Positions 35,763 through 46,132 are shown, counted from the first letter of the stretch. The stretch: 64,000 nt of DNA from Meridianimarinicoccus sp. MJW13 (GCF_014901205.1 NZ_JACNMU010000002.1:124001-188000); one strand, 5' to 3'. Numbers and translations are program-made. The notes: a model not told the origin generated them from the letters alone.

Positions 35763-36139
35763 GACAGGTTCCTCGGGGCAGGGTCTTTCTTGGTCTGTGC
35801 CGGCTTGACGGCTTCGGCCTCCATCTGCTCGGCAGGGGGCAGGACGGGCTGTGTCGACTGCCGCAGCATCGACCGTTCGGCAAAACGGGCCAGTGCCACG
35901 GTGGCCAGAAATCCGATCAGCGCCAGCACTAGCGCCACGTCCAGAAAGGCCGAGGCTTCCGAGCGGATCGCGAAGAGCGCGCAGAAGGCCACGATCGACA
36001 CGGTCATCATGTCCAGCGCGACCACCCGATCCGAGAACGACGGTCCCTTGAACAGCCGGATGAAGCCCAGCACCAGCGAGATCATCACCAGCGTGAACCC
36101 GGCCTCGGTGCACCAATAGAAGAAGTTTTCCGGGGTCAT
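35759..36139 (-). CDS. mnhF: Na+/H+ antiporter subunit MnhF/MrpF
   Basis: 126-residue protein with three membrane helices and the MnhF core GPSFSDRVVALDMMTVSIVA. The C-terminal 40 residues are hydrophilic, Ala/Pro/Glu/Lys-rich, longer than in the typical 90-residue MnhF. It overlaps mnhE and mnhG by 4 bp each. Confidence 0.93.
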   Translation of the reverse strand: MTPENFFYWCTEAGFTLVMISLVLGFIRLFKGPSFSDRVVALDMMTVSIVAFCALFAIRSEASAFLDVALVLALIGFLATVALARFAERSMLRQSTQPVLPPAEQMEAEAVKPAQTKKDPAPRNLS

Positions 36140-36615
36140 TCCTCGAATACCCTCCGTACCATGTGTTCCATGCCAGACTTCAGGTCGGCGATGACCTGCT
36201 CGGGATCGTCGCCGAACATGGCGTGGACATAAAGCGTCTTGCGGTCAGGCGAGACATCCAGGCTGAGCGTGCCCGGCGTCAGCGAGATCAGGTTGGTCAC
36301 CAGCAGAATCTCCAGATCGGATTTCACGTCCAGCGGCATCTCGATGATCTTGGGGTTCGATCGATCCCGCAGGGTCAGCACGTCCCACGCAACGCGGATG
36401 CTGGACACCAGCAGATCATAGACGAAAAACAGCGCCAGCTGCACGATCCGGATCATCCGCACGAAATACTGCTTGGGCGCATTGTACAGCGGCTGGGTAA
36501 TCCACAGGGCCGCGAAACCGATCAGATAGCCGGTGATCAGCGCATTGAAGGTAAAGGCAGCCGACAGGGCGCACCAGACAAAGGCCAGAAGGACGTTGAT
36601 CGCGAACAGGTTCAT
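36136..36615 (-). CDS. mnhE: Na+/H+ antiporter subunit MnhE/MrpE
   Basis: 159 residues from the ATG at 36615 (MNLFAINVLLAFVW). Two or three N-terminal helices, then the conserved TNLISLTPGTLSLDVSPDRK and LYVHAMF, diagnostic of MnhE. An upstream in-frame extension into mnhD is rejected. Overlaps mnhD and mnhF by 4 bp each. Confidence 0.94.
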   Translation of the reverse strand: MNLFAINVLLAFVWCALSAAFTFNALITGYLIGFAALWITQPLYNAPKQYFVRMIRIVQLALFFVYDLLVSSIRVAWDVLTLRDRSNPKIIEMPLDVKSDLEILLVTNLISLTPGTLSLDVSPDRKTLYVHAMFGDDPEQVIADLKSGMEHMVRRVFEE

Positions 36616-38111
36616 TGCGCAGTCTCCCCCAGAACAGCCGCCAGATAGGCGGTTGGGTCCAGCAGTTGCGCGGCGGCTTGCTCGGCCAGCGTGATGAAGG
36701 GTTGCGGGAAAAAGCCCAGGATCAGGCTGAGCCCGCACAGCAACACGATCGGGGTCAACATCCCGACCTTGTCGGGGCCCAGATCATCCAGCACCGGCTC
36801 GCGGTCATCCGGGTGGGCCTTCCAGAAGGCCTCGGCCCAGATCGTGGTCATCGAATAGATCGTCAGCAACCCGACCGCCAGCGCCACACCTGCAACCACC
36901 CAAGCCTGCACATCCAGCGTGGCCTTGACCAGAAGAACCTTGGCCCAGAAGCCCGAGAACGGCGGGAAGCCGGCCAGCGAAAACGCCGGGATCAGGAACA
37001 GCACGGCCAGCAGCGGCGCCGATTTATAAAGCCCGCCGGTGAAGCGCAGGTCGGACCCGCCCGAAAGACGCTCCATCACCCCCGCGACGAGGAACAGCAG
37101 CACCTTCACGATGATGTTGTGCATCAGGTAGAAGATGGCACCGGCCAGTGCCAGTGGCGTGCCGATGGCCAGACCCAGCAGCAGAAAACCGATCGAGCTG
37201 ATGATCTGATAGGACAGGATGCGCCGCACCTCGGTCTGGGCCAGCGCGCCCAGCACCCCGGTGATCATGGTCAGCACCGCCACCCAGATCAGGACGTCCT
37301 GAAAGAAGCTGTCCTCGCTATCGAAGATCAGCGTGAAAATGCGCATCAGCGAATAGACACCGACCTTGGTCAGCAGCCCGGCGAAGATGGCCGAAACCAC
37401 GAACGTCGGCGTGTGATAGGACGCCGGCAGCCAGGAAAACAGCGGGAAGGCCGCCGCCTTCATGGAAAAGGCGATCAGGAAGAACACCGAGATTACGGTC
37501 AGAACCCCCTGCCGGTCGCTGGCCGCCACCGCGCCGCGCAGGTCGGCCATGTTCAGGGTGCCGGTGACGCCGTACAGCAGGCCGATGCCCGACAGGAACA
37601 GCACCGTGGAAACGAGGTTCAGGGTGACGTATTTTACCGCCCCGTCGATCTGCCGCCGTTCACCGCCCAGGATCAGCAGCCCGAATGACGCGATCAGCAT
37701 GACTTCGAACCAGACGTACAGGTTGAACAGGTCGCCGGTCAGGAAGGCGCCGGTCACGCCGCCCAGCAGGATCTGAAGGATGGTGTGAAAGCCCAGCCTT
37801 TCCAGCGTCTGGTCGATTTCGGCGGTGGCATAGAGGCTGACGGCCAGTCCCGAGATCGCGGTCAGCAGCACCATGATCGCCGACAGCCGGTCGGCCACCA
37901 GCGTGATGCCGAAGGGGGCGGCCCATTCGCCCATCTGCCCGGCGACCACATCATCGCTGAGCACCTGTTTCATCAGCGCCACGGCCGCAAGGACGGCCAG
38001 GGCGGACCCGCCCACGGCGATCCAGCGGCCCAGGTCGCGTTCACGGTAAAGAAAGCTGAAAACCGCCGTCAAGAAGGGGATCATCAGCGGAAAGACGAGG
38101 ATCCAGATCAT
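36612..38111 (-). CDS. mnhD: Na+/H+ antiporter subunit MnhD/MrpD
   Basis: 499-residue polytopic protein homologous to complex I NuoM/N. Proton-path features are the Glu in NLYVWFEVMLIASFG and the Lys in MKAAAFPLFSWLPASYHTPT, followed by SAIFAGLLTKVGVYSLMR. It is assigned as MnhD rather than a complex I subunit because MnhE, F and G genes follow directly. Overlaps mnhC by 4 bp. Confidence 0.95.
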   Translation of the reverse strand: MIWILVFPLMIPFLTAVFSFLYRERDLGRWIAVGGSALAVLAAVALMKQVLSDDVVAGQMGEWAAPFGITLVADRLSAIMVLLTAISGLAVSLYATAEIDQTLERLGFHTILQILLGGVTGAFLTGDLFNLYVWFEVMLIASFGLLILGGERRQIDGAVKYVTLNLVSTVLFLSGIGLLYGVTGTLNMADLRGAVAASDRQGVLTVISVFFLIAFSMKAAAFPLFSWLPASYHTPTFVVSAIFAGLLTKVGVYSLMRIFTLIFDSEDSFFQDVLIWVAVLTMITGVLGALAQTEVRRILSYQIISSIGFLLLGLAIGTPLALAGAIFYLMHNIIVKVLLFLVAGVMERLSGGSDLRFTGGLYKSAPLLAVLFLIPAFSLAGFPPFSGFWAKVLLVKATLDVQAWVVAGVALAVGLLTIYSMTTIWAEAFWKAHPDDREPVLDDLGPDKVGMLTPIVLLCGLSLILGFFPQPFITLAEQAAAQLLDPTAYLAAVLGETAQ

Positions 38112-38476
38112 GCGTCCTGCTCTTCTTCGCGGGGTTCTGCCACGCGCATGTCATCGGTTTTCAGGGTGCCAAGGTCGGTATAGGCCCGCAGCGTCAGCAC
38201 CAGCGAAAAGGCAAACAGGCCAAAGCCGATCACCACCGCCGTCAGCACCAGCGCCTGCGGCAGCGCGTTGGCCACCCCCGGCAGCGGGGCCTTGGCGCCC
38301 TGGGGCACCAGTGGCGGGCGGCCGCTGGTCAATTGGCCCGAGGTGAAGATCAGCAGGTTGGCGGCGTTCGATATCAGGGTCAGCCCGAACAGAAACCGCA
38401 GCAGGTCGCGTTGCAGCATCAGATAGACGGCGGCGGCAACCAGCACGCCGACGGTCAGGGACAGGAGCGTTTCCAC
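38108..38476 (-). CDS. mnhC: Na+/H+ antiporter subunit MnhC/MrpC
   Basis: 122-residue NuoK-like subunit with three helices. I use the GTG at 38476 (VETLLSLTVGVLV), which has GAGGAG 8 nt upstream and lies 1 bp after the mnhB stop. Family core: LLRFLFGLTLISNAANLLIF and LPQALVLTAVVIGFG. Confidence 0.94.
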   Translation of the reverse strand: METLLSLTVGVLVAAAVYLMLQRDLLRFLFGLTLISNAANLLIFTSGQLTSGRPPLVPQGAKAPLPGVANALPQALVLTAVVIGFGLFAFSLVLTLRAYTDLGTLKTDDMRVAEPREEEQDA

Positions 38477-38477
38477 G

Positions 38478-38897
38478 TCAGATCTCCTCTTCCAGGGCAA
38501 AGACCAGGGTCAGGATCGCGCCCAGCACCACAAGATAGACGCCGATGTCGAAGGCGATGATGTTCGAGATCGGGAAGCCCTTGCTGTCGGGCGTGGCGCC
38601 CAGGAACAGCCATTTTCCGGTATAGGCGGCATTGCCGAACAGCCCTGGTATCAGGCCGGAAATGGCCGCGACACCCAGACCGACGGCGGCAATCTGTTCG
38701 GGCGCGGCGCGCAACGCCCGCCGGGCCTCGGAGGTGCCGTTGGCAATGGCATAGAGCACAAAGCCCGACGCCCCGATCAGCCCGCCGATGAAACCGCCGC
38801 CGGGTTCGTTATGGCCGCGCAGCAGCATGTAGACCGAAAAGACCAGCAGAAGCGACACGATGATTCGCGTCCCCGTGGTGAGGATGATGGACTTCAT
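38478..38897 (-). CDS. mnhB: Na+/H+ antiporter subunit MnhB/MrpB
   Basis: 139 residues, four membrane helices. The family signature [20 protein letters not shown] is intact. It overlaps the mnhA stop by 4 bp and is followed by mnhC after 1 bp. Here MnhB is a separate gene, not fused to MnhA as in some Mrp systems. Confidence 0.95.
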   Translation of the reverse strand: MKSIILTTGTRIIVSLLLVFSVYMLLRGHNEPGGGFIGGLIGASGFVLYAIANGTSEARRALRAAPEQIAAVGLGVAAISGLIPGLFGNAAYTGKWLFLGATPDSKGFPISNIIAFDIGVYLVVLGAILTLVFALEEEI

Positions 38898-41170
38898 GAG
38901 CGTCCCCCCTTTCCGCGCTGTCGCAGCAGGGCAAGGGCCGCCAGCGCCGCGACGGCAACCACCGAAACCTCGCCGAAGGTATCAAAGGCACGGAAGTCCA
39001 CGAGGATCACGTTGACGATGTTGCGGCCATAGGCATCCGGGTAACTGGCGATTTCGAAGAAATCCGACAGGCGGCGATCGATGGGTTCCGAGACCACCCC
39101 CAGCAGGGTCAGCGTCACCAGCGAGCCGACCGAAACCGCGATGATCCCGTGGCCGATGCGCTCGCGCTTGCCGGTGCGGCGCGGCAGCACCGGCAGGCGC
39201 AGGGCTGCGACCGAGAACAGCACCACCACGAGCATCTCGACCAGAAGCTGGGTGATCGCCACATCCGGCGCCGAGAACAGGATGAAGATCAGCGCGACGC
39301 CGATGCCGACCACGCCCAGCCCGGCGATGGCGGAAATGCGCGAGTTGGTGATGATGGTCAGGGCCGTGCCCGCGAAAGTCAGCAGGAAGACCACCAGATG
39401 CTTGAATTCCGGTGTCGGGATGGCGATCGGGCCGGTGCTCATTCGCGTATGGATCATGGCGCTGGCCAGTCCCAGTGCGATGACGATGAACACGGTTGTC
39501 AGATAGCGGTTCAGGATGCCGGACTGGATCAACCCGCCCTGCCAGCGGGCAAATCGGCCCAGCCGCGCCAGGAACCCGTCCCAAAGCCCGTCAAAGGTGA
39601 ACAGGCGGTCGCCGGCGGCCTCCAGCGCGTCGCGCAGACGGGTGTGGAGCAGGTACAGCAGGATGCCGATGGCAAAGGTGATCAGGCTGAGAATCAGCGC
39701 CGCGTTGACCCCGGCCCAGAGGTGCAGATGCTTGGCCTTGGCCGGGTCGCCCAGCAGGGCGGCCACCAGTGGTGTGGTGACATTGACCTCAAGCATGTGC
39801 GGGACAAGGCCGAAAAGCAGCCCCAGAACGCTCAGCAGTACCGGGCCGACCAGCATCGGCCAGGGCGCTTCGGTGATCGGACGGCCCGGATCGGGCATCT
39901 TGTCAGCGGATCCCCAGAACGGGCGCAGCGCCACGATGCCACCCGCGGCAAACATCAATGCCGAGGCGGCCAGGGTGGCTCCGATCAGAATCGGGCCGAC
40001 AGAGGGGCTTTCCAGCCCGCCCTTGTAGAGCAATTCCTTGCCGATGAAGCCGATGAACGGCGGCACACCCGCCATGGACAGTGCTGCCAGACCGGCGGCC
40101 ACGGTGGTCACCGGCATCTGCCGCATCAACCCGCCCAGCCGCCGCGCGTCGCGGGTGCCGGTGGCATGATCGACGCATCCGATCACCAGAAACAGCGCCG
40201 CCTTGTACAGCGAATGCACAACAAGGAAGGTGGCCACGGCGGTGATCGCGTAGGCGTTGGGCGAGGCCAGGAACATCACCAGCGTGCCAAGCGCCATCAG
40301 CGTTGTATAGGCCAGCGTCTGTTTCAGGTCGGTCTGCTTGATCGCCATGATCGAGGCAAAGACGGCGGTCACCGCCCCGAAGATCGTCAGCGACCAGAGC
40401 CAGGCATCGGTGCCCGACAGGGTGGGATGCATCCGTGCCAGCAGATAGACGCCGCCTTTGACCATGGTGGCCGAGTGCAGATAGGCGCTGACCGGCGTCG
40501 GGGCCGCCATCGCATTGGGCAGCCAGAAGTGAAACGGCACCTGTGCCGACTTGGTGAAGGCGCCCAGCAGGATCAGCACCAGGATGGCGCCATACATGGA
40601 ATTGTCGCGCAGGATGTCGCCCATGCCGCGCAGTTCCGACAGTTCCATCGTGCCGGCAATTCCGGCGATGATCAGGAAGCCTGCCAGCATCGCCAGCCCG
40701 CCGAACCCGGTGACGAACAGGGCCTGCAAGGCCGAGCGCCGCGAGTTTTCTGAGGTGTGGGAAAAGCCGATCAGCAGGTAGGAGGTGATCGTGGTCAACT
40801 CCCAGAACACGAACAATCCCAGCATGTTGTCGCTTAGGACAAGGCCCAGCATCGCCAGCATGAAGCTGACAAGATACAGTGAGAACCGCCCGTGCTGGGG
40901 ATGCCCCTTGAGGTAGCTGCCCGAAAACAGCATCACCATGACACCGATGCCCGAGATCAGCAGCGCGAAGGTCAGGCTCAGCCCGTCAACGAAGAAACTC
41001 AGGTCGACACTCAGCGAGGGGATCCAGCTGAAGCTGTACCGCAAGGTGCCGCCGCCGGCGATGGTGGGCAGGGCTTGCAGAAAGGTCAGAAACAGCCCGG
41101 CTGCGATGACCGGCGGAACGTATCCGGCAGCGGTCCAACCTTGGCTGGGATTGGGGTCATGTTCAGCCAC
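38894..41170 (-). CDS. mnhA: Na+/H+ antiporter subunit MnhA/MrpA
   Basis: 758-residue NuoL-like main subunit of the Mrp antiporter. Conserved Glu in [20 protein letters not shown], Lys in [20 protein letters not shown] and [15 protein letters not shown] are the coupling residues of this fold. The C-terminal part contains the extra MrpA domain with [20 protein letters not shown]. It is the first gene of a complete seven-gene operon A-B-C-D-E-F-G. Such systems export Na+ and help with alkaline pH and osmotic balance, which fits a marine or saline habitat. Confidence 0.96.
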   Translation of the reverse strand: MAEHDPNPSQGWTAAGYVPPVIAAGLFLTFLQALPTIAGGGTLRYSFSWIPSLSVDLSFFVDGLSLTFALLISGIGVMVMLFSGSYLKGHPQHGRFSLYLVSFMLAMLGLVLSDNMLGLFVFWELTTITSYLLIGFSHTSENSRRSALQALFVTGFGGLAMLAGFLIIAGIAGTMELSELRGMGDILRDNSMYGAILVLILLGAFTKSAQVPFHFWLPNAMAAPTPVSAYLHSATMVKGGVYLLARMHPTLSGTDAWLWSLTIFGAVTAVFASIMAIKQTDLKQTLAYTTLMALGTLVMFLASPNAYAITAVATFLVVHSLYKAALFLVIGCVDHATGTRDARRLGGLMRQMPVTTVAAGLAALSMAGVPPFIGFIGKELLYKGGLESPSVGPILIGATLAASALMFAAGGIVALRPFWGSADKMPDPGRPITEAPWPMLVGPVLLSVLGLLFGLVPHMLEVNVTTPLVAALLGDPAKAKHLHLWAGVNAALILSLITFAIGILLYLLHTRLRDALEAAGDRLFTFDGLWDGFLARLGRFARWQGGLIQSGILNRYLTTVFIVIALGLASAMIHTRMSTGPIAIPTPEFKHLVVFLLTFAGTALTIITNSRISAIAGLGVVGIGVALIFILFSAPDVAITQLLVEMLVVVLFSVAALRLPVLPRRTGKRERIGHGIIAVSVGSLVTLTLLGVVSEPIDRRLSDFFEIASYPDAYGRNIVNVILVDFRAFDTFGEVSVVAVAALAALALLRQRGKGGRS

Positions 41171-41262
41171 GGTCGGCTCCTGTCGGGGTCGGGCGTGTCG
41201 CCAAGGGGCATATGCGGGGTCGATACTGACCCGAATATAGAGTCACTTTTCAAAATGACAAA

Positions 41263-41300
41263 GGCCCCGCGGCACATGTCGCGCCGCGGGGCCCTTTTTT
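41263..41300. terminator. strong bidirectional hairpin terminator
   Basis: An 11-bp perfect GC stem (41263-41273 with 41283-41293) with a 9-nt loop is followed by CTTTTTT on the plus strand and by TTTGTCATTTT on the minus strand. It separates the small secreted-protein gene from the mnh operon, both on minus, so the minus orientation is the relevant one although its T-tract is weaker. Confidence 0.85.
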
Positions 41301-41321
41301 GGGATCGCTAAGGCAAGAACC

Positions 41322-41504
41322 TTAGTTGTTCGTGGTGGTGCTGCTGTCGCTCGAACCGTTGTTCACAACGACGGCACCCAGAACGATCATGCCGGCAGCA
41401 ATGCCTGCACCAACTTCCGGGGTGATCTGGCCACCGAAGTCCTGAGCCTGGGCCGAGGTCGAAACGAGCAGGGCGGCCGTGATGGCCAGTGCAATCTTTT
41501 TCAT
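41322..41504 (-). CDS. small exported protein with hydrophobic Gly/Val core
   Basis: 60-residue protein from the ATG at 41504 with GGAG 7 nt upstream. An N-terminal signal peptide (MKKIALAITAALLVSTSAQA, cleavage after AQA) precedes a short mature part with a hydrophobic Gly/Ala/Val helix (VGAGIAAGMIVLGAVVVNNG) and a Ser/Thr/Asn tail. Similar tiny proteins are common in Rhodobacterales and have no known role. Clear own terminator and a long upstream region with two palindromes suggest a real, individually regulated gene. Confidence 0.75.
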   Translation of the reverse strand: MKKIALAITAALLVSTSAQAQDFGGQITPEVGAGIAAGMIVLGAVVVNNGSSDSSTTTNN

Positions 41505-41532
41505 GGTCAACTCCAATCTTTGATGACTTGGC

Positions 41533-41546
41533 TGTAGATTACTACA
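41533..41546. promoter_or_regulatory. 14-bp palindrome upstream of the small exported protein
   Basis: TGTAG-ATTA-CTACA, 28 bp upstream of the ATG at 41504, where an operator would sit. The next bases contain CACGTG (41545-41550). The regulator is unknown. Confidence 0.45.
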
Positions 41547-41642
41547 CGTGAGCAAAGCGTAAAGGGGATTCTTCGCGGTGCAGAAAATGTCATGCATCTG
41601 CGCTGTCACTGTCACCTTGTTGCCGCATTCTACACCGGACGT

Positions 41643-41676
41643 GACGGGATGTGCGAAAATATTTGCACGTCCCGTC
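41643..41676. repeat. 34-bp imperfect palindrome upstream of rfbC
   Basis: Two 17-bp arms, starting GACGGGATGTGC and ending GCACGTCCCGTC, match at 14 of 17 positions with an AT-rich centre (AAAATATT). It lies 95 bp before the rfbC start and 138 bp before the divergent small gene. It could bind a dimeric regulator or form a stable hairpin; no T-run follows. Between 41677 and 41771 nothing else was recognised. Confidence 0.6.
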
Positions 41677-41771
41677 GAATTCGCCTTGCGGGCGTGCGTC
41701 CAATTTCCTGTGTGACGCCCCCGGTTTGCCGGGTTAAAAGGCGGCGAACGGAATGGTGTATGGAGTGAGCG

Positions 41772-42335
41772 GTGAACGTCGAAGAGACCAGATTGCCAGG
41801 CGTGCTGATCGTGACGCCCAAGCGTTTCGGGGACGACCGGGGCTTTTTCTCGGAAGTCTATAACAAGACGGCCTATTTCGCGGCGGGGATCGCGGTGGAA
41901 TTCGTGCAGGACAACCACTCGCTGTCCCGCGACGTGGGGGTTGTGCGCGGTTTGCACTTTCAGGCGCCGCCCGCGGCGCAGGACAAGCTGGTGCGCGTCG
42001 GTGCGGGCCGGGTGCTGGACGTGGCTGTCGATATCCGCAAAGGCTCGCCCACCTATGGCGATTGGATCTCCGTGGAACTTTCCGCCGAAGCCGGCAACCA
42101 GTTGTTCATCCCCAAGGGTTTTCTGCACGGTTTCGCCACGCTGGAGCCGAACTCCGAGCTTCTGTACAAATGTTCGGACTTCTACGCGCCGGACTGCGAT
42201 GGGGCAGTGCGATTCGATGATCCGGATCTTGCCATCGACTGGGGCGTGGACAGCGAAAAGGCGACCCTGTCGGCCAAGGATGCCGCCGCGCCGCTGATGA
42301 AGGACTTCGACAGTCCGTTTGTATATGAGGGCTGA
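41772..42335 (+). CDS. rfbC: dTDP-4-dehydrorhamnose 3,5-epimerase
   Basis: Third step of dTDP-L-rhamnose synthesis. 187 residues from a GTG with TGGAGTGA upstream. The cupin enzyme shows [29 protein letters not shown] with the catalytic His in RGLHF, and [14 protein letters not shown]. It heads the order rfbC-rfbB-rfbD-rfbA. Confidence 0.95.
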   Translation: MNVEETRLPGVLIVTPKRFGDDRGFFSEVYNKTAYFAAGIAVEFVQDNHSLSRDVGVVRGLHFQAPPAAQDKLVRVGAGRVLDVAVDIRKGSPTYGDWISVELSAEAGNQLFIPKGFLHGFATLEPNSELLYKCSDFYAPDCDGAVRFDDPDLAIDWGVDSEKATLSAKDAAAPLMKDFDSPFVYEG

Positions 42336-42339
42336 TGCC

Positions 42340-43389
42340 ATGAAAATTCTCGTCACCGGCGGCGCCGGTTTCATCGGGTCCGCCGTTGTGCGGCTGGCCG
42401 TGTCGCGCGGACACACGGTGGTGAACCTTGACGCGCTGACCTATGCCGCCTGTCTCGACAATGTCGCCATGGTGGCCGACAGCCCGCTGTATGCTTTTGA
42501 ACACGCCGACATTCGCGATGCCGAGGCGCTGAAGCGGATTTTTTCCGAACACAAGCCCGACGCAGTGATGCACCTGGCCGCCGAAAGCCATGTGGATCGC
42601 TCCATCGACGGACCGGGGGCGTTCATCGACACCAATGTCATGGGCACCTACCAGATGCTGAACGCGGCCCGCGATTACTGGCTGGCGCAGGGCAAGCCCG
42701 AAGGGTTCCGCTTTCACCACATCTCGACGGATGAGGTCTATGGCTCGCTGCCCGCCGACCCTTCGGTGCAGTTCACCGAGGACACGCCTTATGATCCGCG
42801 CTCGCCCTATTCGGCGTCCAAGGCCTCGTCTGATCATCTTGTGCGTGCCTGGGGCGAGACCTATGGCCTGCCCTTCGTTCTGACCAATTGTTCCAACAAC
42901 TACGGCCCGTTCCACTTCCCCGAGAAGCTGATCCCGGTGGTCATCCTGAACGCGCTGGCTGGCAGGCCGCTGCCGATCTACGGCGATGGCTCGAACGTGC
43001 GCGACTGGTTGTTCGTGGAAGATCACGCCGATGCACTGCTGACAGTGCTGGAGAAGGGCGAGAACGCCCGCACCTACAACATCGGTGGCGAGAACGAACG
43101 CTCGAACCTCGAACTGGTCAGAACGCTGTGTGCGATCCTCGATGAAAAGCGGCCCAAGGCGGACGGCTCCTATGCCGATCAGATCACCTTCGTGACCGAT
43201 CGCCCCGGCCATGACGCGCGTTACGCCATTGATCCGACCCGGATCCGCACCGAACTGGGCTGGCGCCCCTCGGTGACGGTCGAGGAGGGGCTGGCGCAAA
43301 CCGTGCAATGGTACCTCGACAACGAGGCCTGGTGGAGGGCCCTGCAAACCCGCGAAGGTGTGGGCGAACGACTGGGCAAGACCGCATGA
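42340..43389 (+). CDS. rfbB: dTDP-glucose 4,6-dehydratase
   Basis: Second step of dTDP-L-rhamnose synthesis. From the ATG at 42340, 349 residues. NAD-binding [12 protein letters not shown], the active-site [11 protein letters not shown] with Thr-Asp-Glu, and [15 protein letters not shown] containing the YxxxK pair are all present. It overlaps rfbD by 4 bp and follows rfbC by 4 bp. Confidence 0.96.
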   Translation: MKILVTGGAGFIGSAVVRLAVSRGHTVVNLDALTYAACLDNVAMVADSPLYAFEHADIRDAEALKRIFSEHKPDAVMHLAAESHVDRSIDGPGAFIDTNVMGTYQMLNAARDYWLAQGKPEGFRFHHISTDEVYGSLPADPSVQFTEDTPYDPRSPYSASKASSDHLVRAWGETYGLPFVLTNCSNNYGPFHFPEKLIPVVILNALAGRPLPIYGDGSNVRDWLFVEDHADALLTVLEKGENARTYNIGGENERSNLELVRTLCAILDEKRPKADGSYADQITFVTDRPGHDARYAIDPTRIRTELGWRPSVTVEEGLAQTVQWYLDNEAWWRALQTREGVGERLGKTA

Positions 43390-44252
43390 AGATCCTTGTA
43401 TTCGGACGCAACGGACAGGTCGCGCGGGAGCTTCAGCGCCGCGCCGGCGGCGTGGAACTGGAGGTCTACGGCTCGGACGAGGCCGATTTTCGGGACACCG
43501 CCGCTTGTGTCGCCCGGGTCACGGCCACGGACGCCGATGCGGTGATCAACGCGGCGGCCTATACGGCGGTGGACAAGGCCGAGGAAGAAGAGCCGCTGGC
43601 CACCTTGATCAACGGCGACACGCCGGCCGCGCTGGCCAAGGTCTGTGCCGAACGCGGGCTGCCCTTCGTCCAAATCTCCACCGACTATGTCTTTGATGGA
43701 TCAGGAGAATACCCATGGTCCGTGGATTCGCCCTCGGGTCCGCTGGGGGCCTATGGCCGCTCCAAGCTGGCGGGGGAAATGGGTGTGCGACAGGCCGGCG
43801 GGAACTATGTCATCCTGCGCACGTCGTGGGTTGTCTCGGCGCATGGCCGCAACTTCGTCAAGACCATGCTGAAGCTGGGGGCCGAGCGGGACCGGCTGAC
43901 CATTGTCGCCGATCAGGTTGGCGGGCCTACGTCGGCAGCGGATATCGCCGATGCCTGCCTTGAGATCGCCCGGCAGTTGAAGGCTGATCCCGAGAAATAC
44001 GGCACCTATCATTTCAGCGGCGGCCCGGATGTCAGCTGGGCCGATTTCGCGCGCGAGATCTTCCGACAGGCGGATCTGAACTGCGAGGTCGCGGACATTC
44101 CTTCCTCAGACTTCCCCACGCCGGCGAAAAGGCCCTTCAACTCCCGCATGGACAACAGCCTGACCGAAAGCATTTTCGGCATTTCCCGCCCTGACTGGCG
44201 GGTGTCGCTGGCGGCGATTCTGTCCGACATTCAGGCTGGGGATGGTGCGTGA
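43386..44252 (+). CDS. rfbD: dTDP-4-dehydrorhamnose reductase
   Basis: Last step of dTDP-L-rhamnose synthesis. 288 residues from the ATG at 43386. NADPH-binding [14 protein letters not shown], then [30 protein letters not shown] and [13 protein letters not shown] with the catalytic YxxxK are those of RfbD. The 166-bp gap to rfbA (44253-44418) holds no gene and no clear promoter. Confidence 0.96.
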   Translation: MKILVFGRNGQVARELQRRAGGVELEVYGSDEADFRDTAACVARVTATDADAVINAAAYTAVDKAEEEEPLATLINGDTPAALAKVCAERGLPFVQISTDYVFDGSGEYPWSVDSPSGPLGAYGRSKLAGEMGVRQAGGNYVILRTSWVVSAHGRNFVKTMLKLGAERDRLTIVADQVGGPTSAADIADACLEIARQLKADPEKYGTYHFSGGPDVSWADFAREIFRQADLNCEVADIPSSDFPTPAKRPFNSRMDNSLTESIFGISRPDWRVSLAAILSDIQAGDGA

Positions 44253-44418
44253 CCGGCGCGCCGGGGGCGGACCATCCCGCCCCGGTGCAATGTGACGCAG
44301 CGCGGCGGCTAAAGGTTGCCAATTATCCTGCCGCCGGTACAGCGGCACTGTAACAAGGGTTCGGGCCGGGCCATTGCGTCCGCTCAACATGTATTTTCTG
44401 GTCGAAGGACAGTCTCAC

Positions 44419-45303
44419 ATGACATCGCGCAAGGGCATCATTCTGGCCGGTGGGTCCGGCACGCGGCTTTATCCGATCACGCGCGGCGTGTCGAAACAGC
44501 TTCTGCCGATCTATGACAAGCCGATGATCTATTTTCCCATCTCGGTGCTGATGCTGGCCGGCATCCGCGAGATCGCGATGATCACCACCCCGCACGACCA
44601 GGAGCAGTTCCAGCGCACGCTGGGCGACGGCAGCCAGTGGGGCGTTTCGCTGGAATATATCGTACAGCCCTCGCCTGACGGGCTGGCGCAGGCCTATCTG
44701 CTGGCCGAAGATTTCCTTGATGGTGCGCCCTCGGCGATGGTTCTGGGCGACAACATCTTCTTCGGCCACGGTCTGCCCGAGCTTCTGGCCTCGGCCGGTG
44801 CGCAGGACAGCGGTGGCACGGTCTTCGGGTATCGGGTGGCCGACCCCGAGCGCTATGGCGTGGTCGGCTTCGACGCGGATGGCAAGGCTGAAACCATCGT
44901 CGAGAAGCCCGAGGTGCCGCCCAGCAACTATGCCGTCACGGGGCTGTATTTCCTGGATGGCAGCGCGCCAGAGCGGGCGCGGCAGGTGCAGCCGTCGCCG
45001 CGCGGCGAGCTGGAAATCACCTCGCTGCTGGAACTGTATCTGGCGGATGGTACCCTGCGGGTCGAAAAGATGGGCCGGGGCTATGCCTGGCTGGACACCG
45101 GCACCCACGGCAGCCTGCTGGACGCGGGCAATTTCGTGCGCACCCTGACCAAGCGGCAGGGGATGCAGGTTGGTTGCCTGGAAGAAATCGCCTGGTCGCA
45201 GGGCTGGATCAGCACCGAAACCCTGTTGGAAGCGGCCGAGCTTTACCGCAAGAATGACTATGGCAAGTACCTGAAGGCGCTGGCCGGCAGCGGCAGCCTC
45301 TGA
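44419..45303 (+). CDS. rfbA: glucose-1-phosphate thymidylyltransferase
   Basis: First step of dTDP-L-rhamnose synthesis. 294 residues from the ATG at 44419. Nucleotide-binding LAGGSGTRLYPITRGVSKQL and PIYDKPMIYFPISVLM are the family hallmark, and VLGDNIFFGHGL is the metal-binding region. With rfbC, rfbB and rfbD it gives a full pathway to dTDP-L-rhamnose. Confidence 0.96.
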   Translation: MTSRKGIILAGGSGTRLYPITRGVSKQLLPIYDKPMIYFPISVLMLAGIREIAMITTPHDQEQFQRTLGDGSQWGVSLEYIVQPSPDGLAQAYLLAEDFLDGAPSAMVLGDNIFFGHGLPELLASAGAQDSGGTVFGYRVADPERYGVVGFDADGKAETIVEKPEVPPSNYAVTGLYFLDGSAPERARQVQPSPRGELEITSLLELYLADGTLRVEKMGRGYAWLDTGTHGSLLDAGNFVRTLTKRQGMQVGCLEEIAWSQGWISTETLLEAAELYRKNDYGKYLKALAGSGSL

Positions 45304-45358
45304 ACCGGGAGGCGCGGCAGGGGCGCGGCGCGGTCGCAGGAAAGGACATGGCACGCCC

Positions 45359-46132
45359 ATGATGTTCGATCTTCGAACGCCCCGCGTGATCTCTGCGCTT
45401 GTCCTGCGCGAGATGAGCACCACCTACGGGCGCTCGGCGGCAGGTTATCTGTGGGCATTTGCAGAACCGATTGCCGGGATCGCGATCCTGACCGCTGCGT
45501 TCAGTTTCATGCTGCGAGATCCCCCACTGGGGAACAGCTTTGCCCTGTTTTATGCGACGGGAATGCTGCCCTTCCTGATGTACATGACGGTGTCGGGGAA
45601 GGTGTCGCAGGCCATCCAGTTTTCGCGCCCGCTGCTCAGCTACCCGCGGTTGACCTTTCTGGACGCTGTCTTTGCACGCTTCCTGTTGAACGCGATCACG
45701 CAATTGGTCGTCGTATTCACCGTGATGGGGGGGCTATTGCTGATGCAGGACACGCGCCCTGTCATCGACTTTGGCGCGATTTTCCTGTCCTTCGCCATGG
45801 CACTGTCTTTCGCCTTTGGGGTCGGGGCTTTGAACTGCCTGCTGTTCGCGTTTTTGCCGTCGTGGCAGATGATCTGGGCGGTGATGAACCGGCCTGCCTT
45901 CCTGATTTCGGGGATATTTTTCACTTATGACAGCATGCCCGCGCTGTTGCAGAAATTTCTATGGTTCAATCCGTTGATCCATGTCATCGGGCAGATGCGG
46001 ATCGGCGTGTACCCAACCTATGCCGGGGCCTATGTGACGCCATGGTACGTCTTTCTCTGCGCGGCCATTCCGGCGGTTGCAGGCATCTTCTTCCTGCGCC
46101 GCTATCACAAGAAGATCCTTAACGAGCTATGA
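45359..46132 (+). CDS. polysaccharide export ABC permease (KpsM-like)
   Basis: 257-residue ABC-2 type membrane protein with about six helices. The N-terminal VISALVLREMSTTYGRSAAG and the following GYLWAFAEPIAGI are typical of the KpsM/Wzm group, which exports capsule or O-chain polysaccharide. The nucleotide-binding partner is the KpsT-like gene at 47853-48518, with a KpsE-like gene between them. AAGGA lies 14 nt upstream of the ATG at 45359. Confidence 0.9.
   Translation: MMFDLRTPRVISALVLREMSTTYGRSAAGYLWAFAEPIAGIAILTAAFSFMLRDPPLGNSFALFYATGMLPFLMYMTVSGKVSQAIQFSRPLLSYPRLTFLDAVFARFLLNAITQLVVVFTVMGGLLLMQDTRPVIDFGAIFLSFAMALSFAFGVGALNCLLFAFLPSWQMIWAVMNRPAFLISGIFFTYDSMPALLQKFLWFNPLIHVIGQMRIGVYPTYAGAYVTPWYVFLCAAIPAVAGIFFLRRYHKKILNEL

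Noticed and set aside
36612-41170. Respiratory complex I subunits (NuoL/NuoM-like)
   Set aside because: The NuoL/M/K-like proteins are followed and preceded by MnhB, E, F and G genes in the canonical Mrp order, and no other nuo genes are present.
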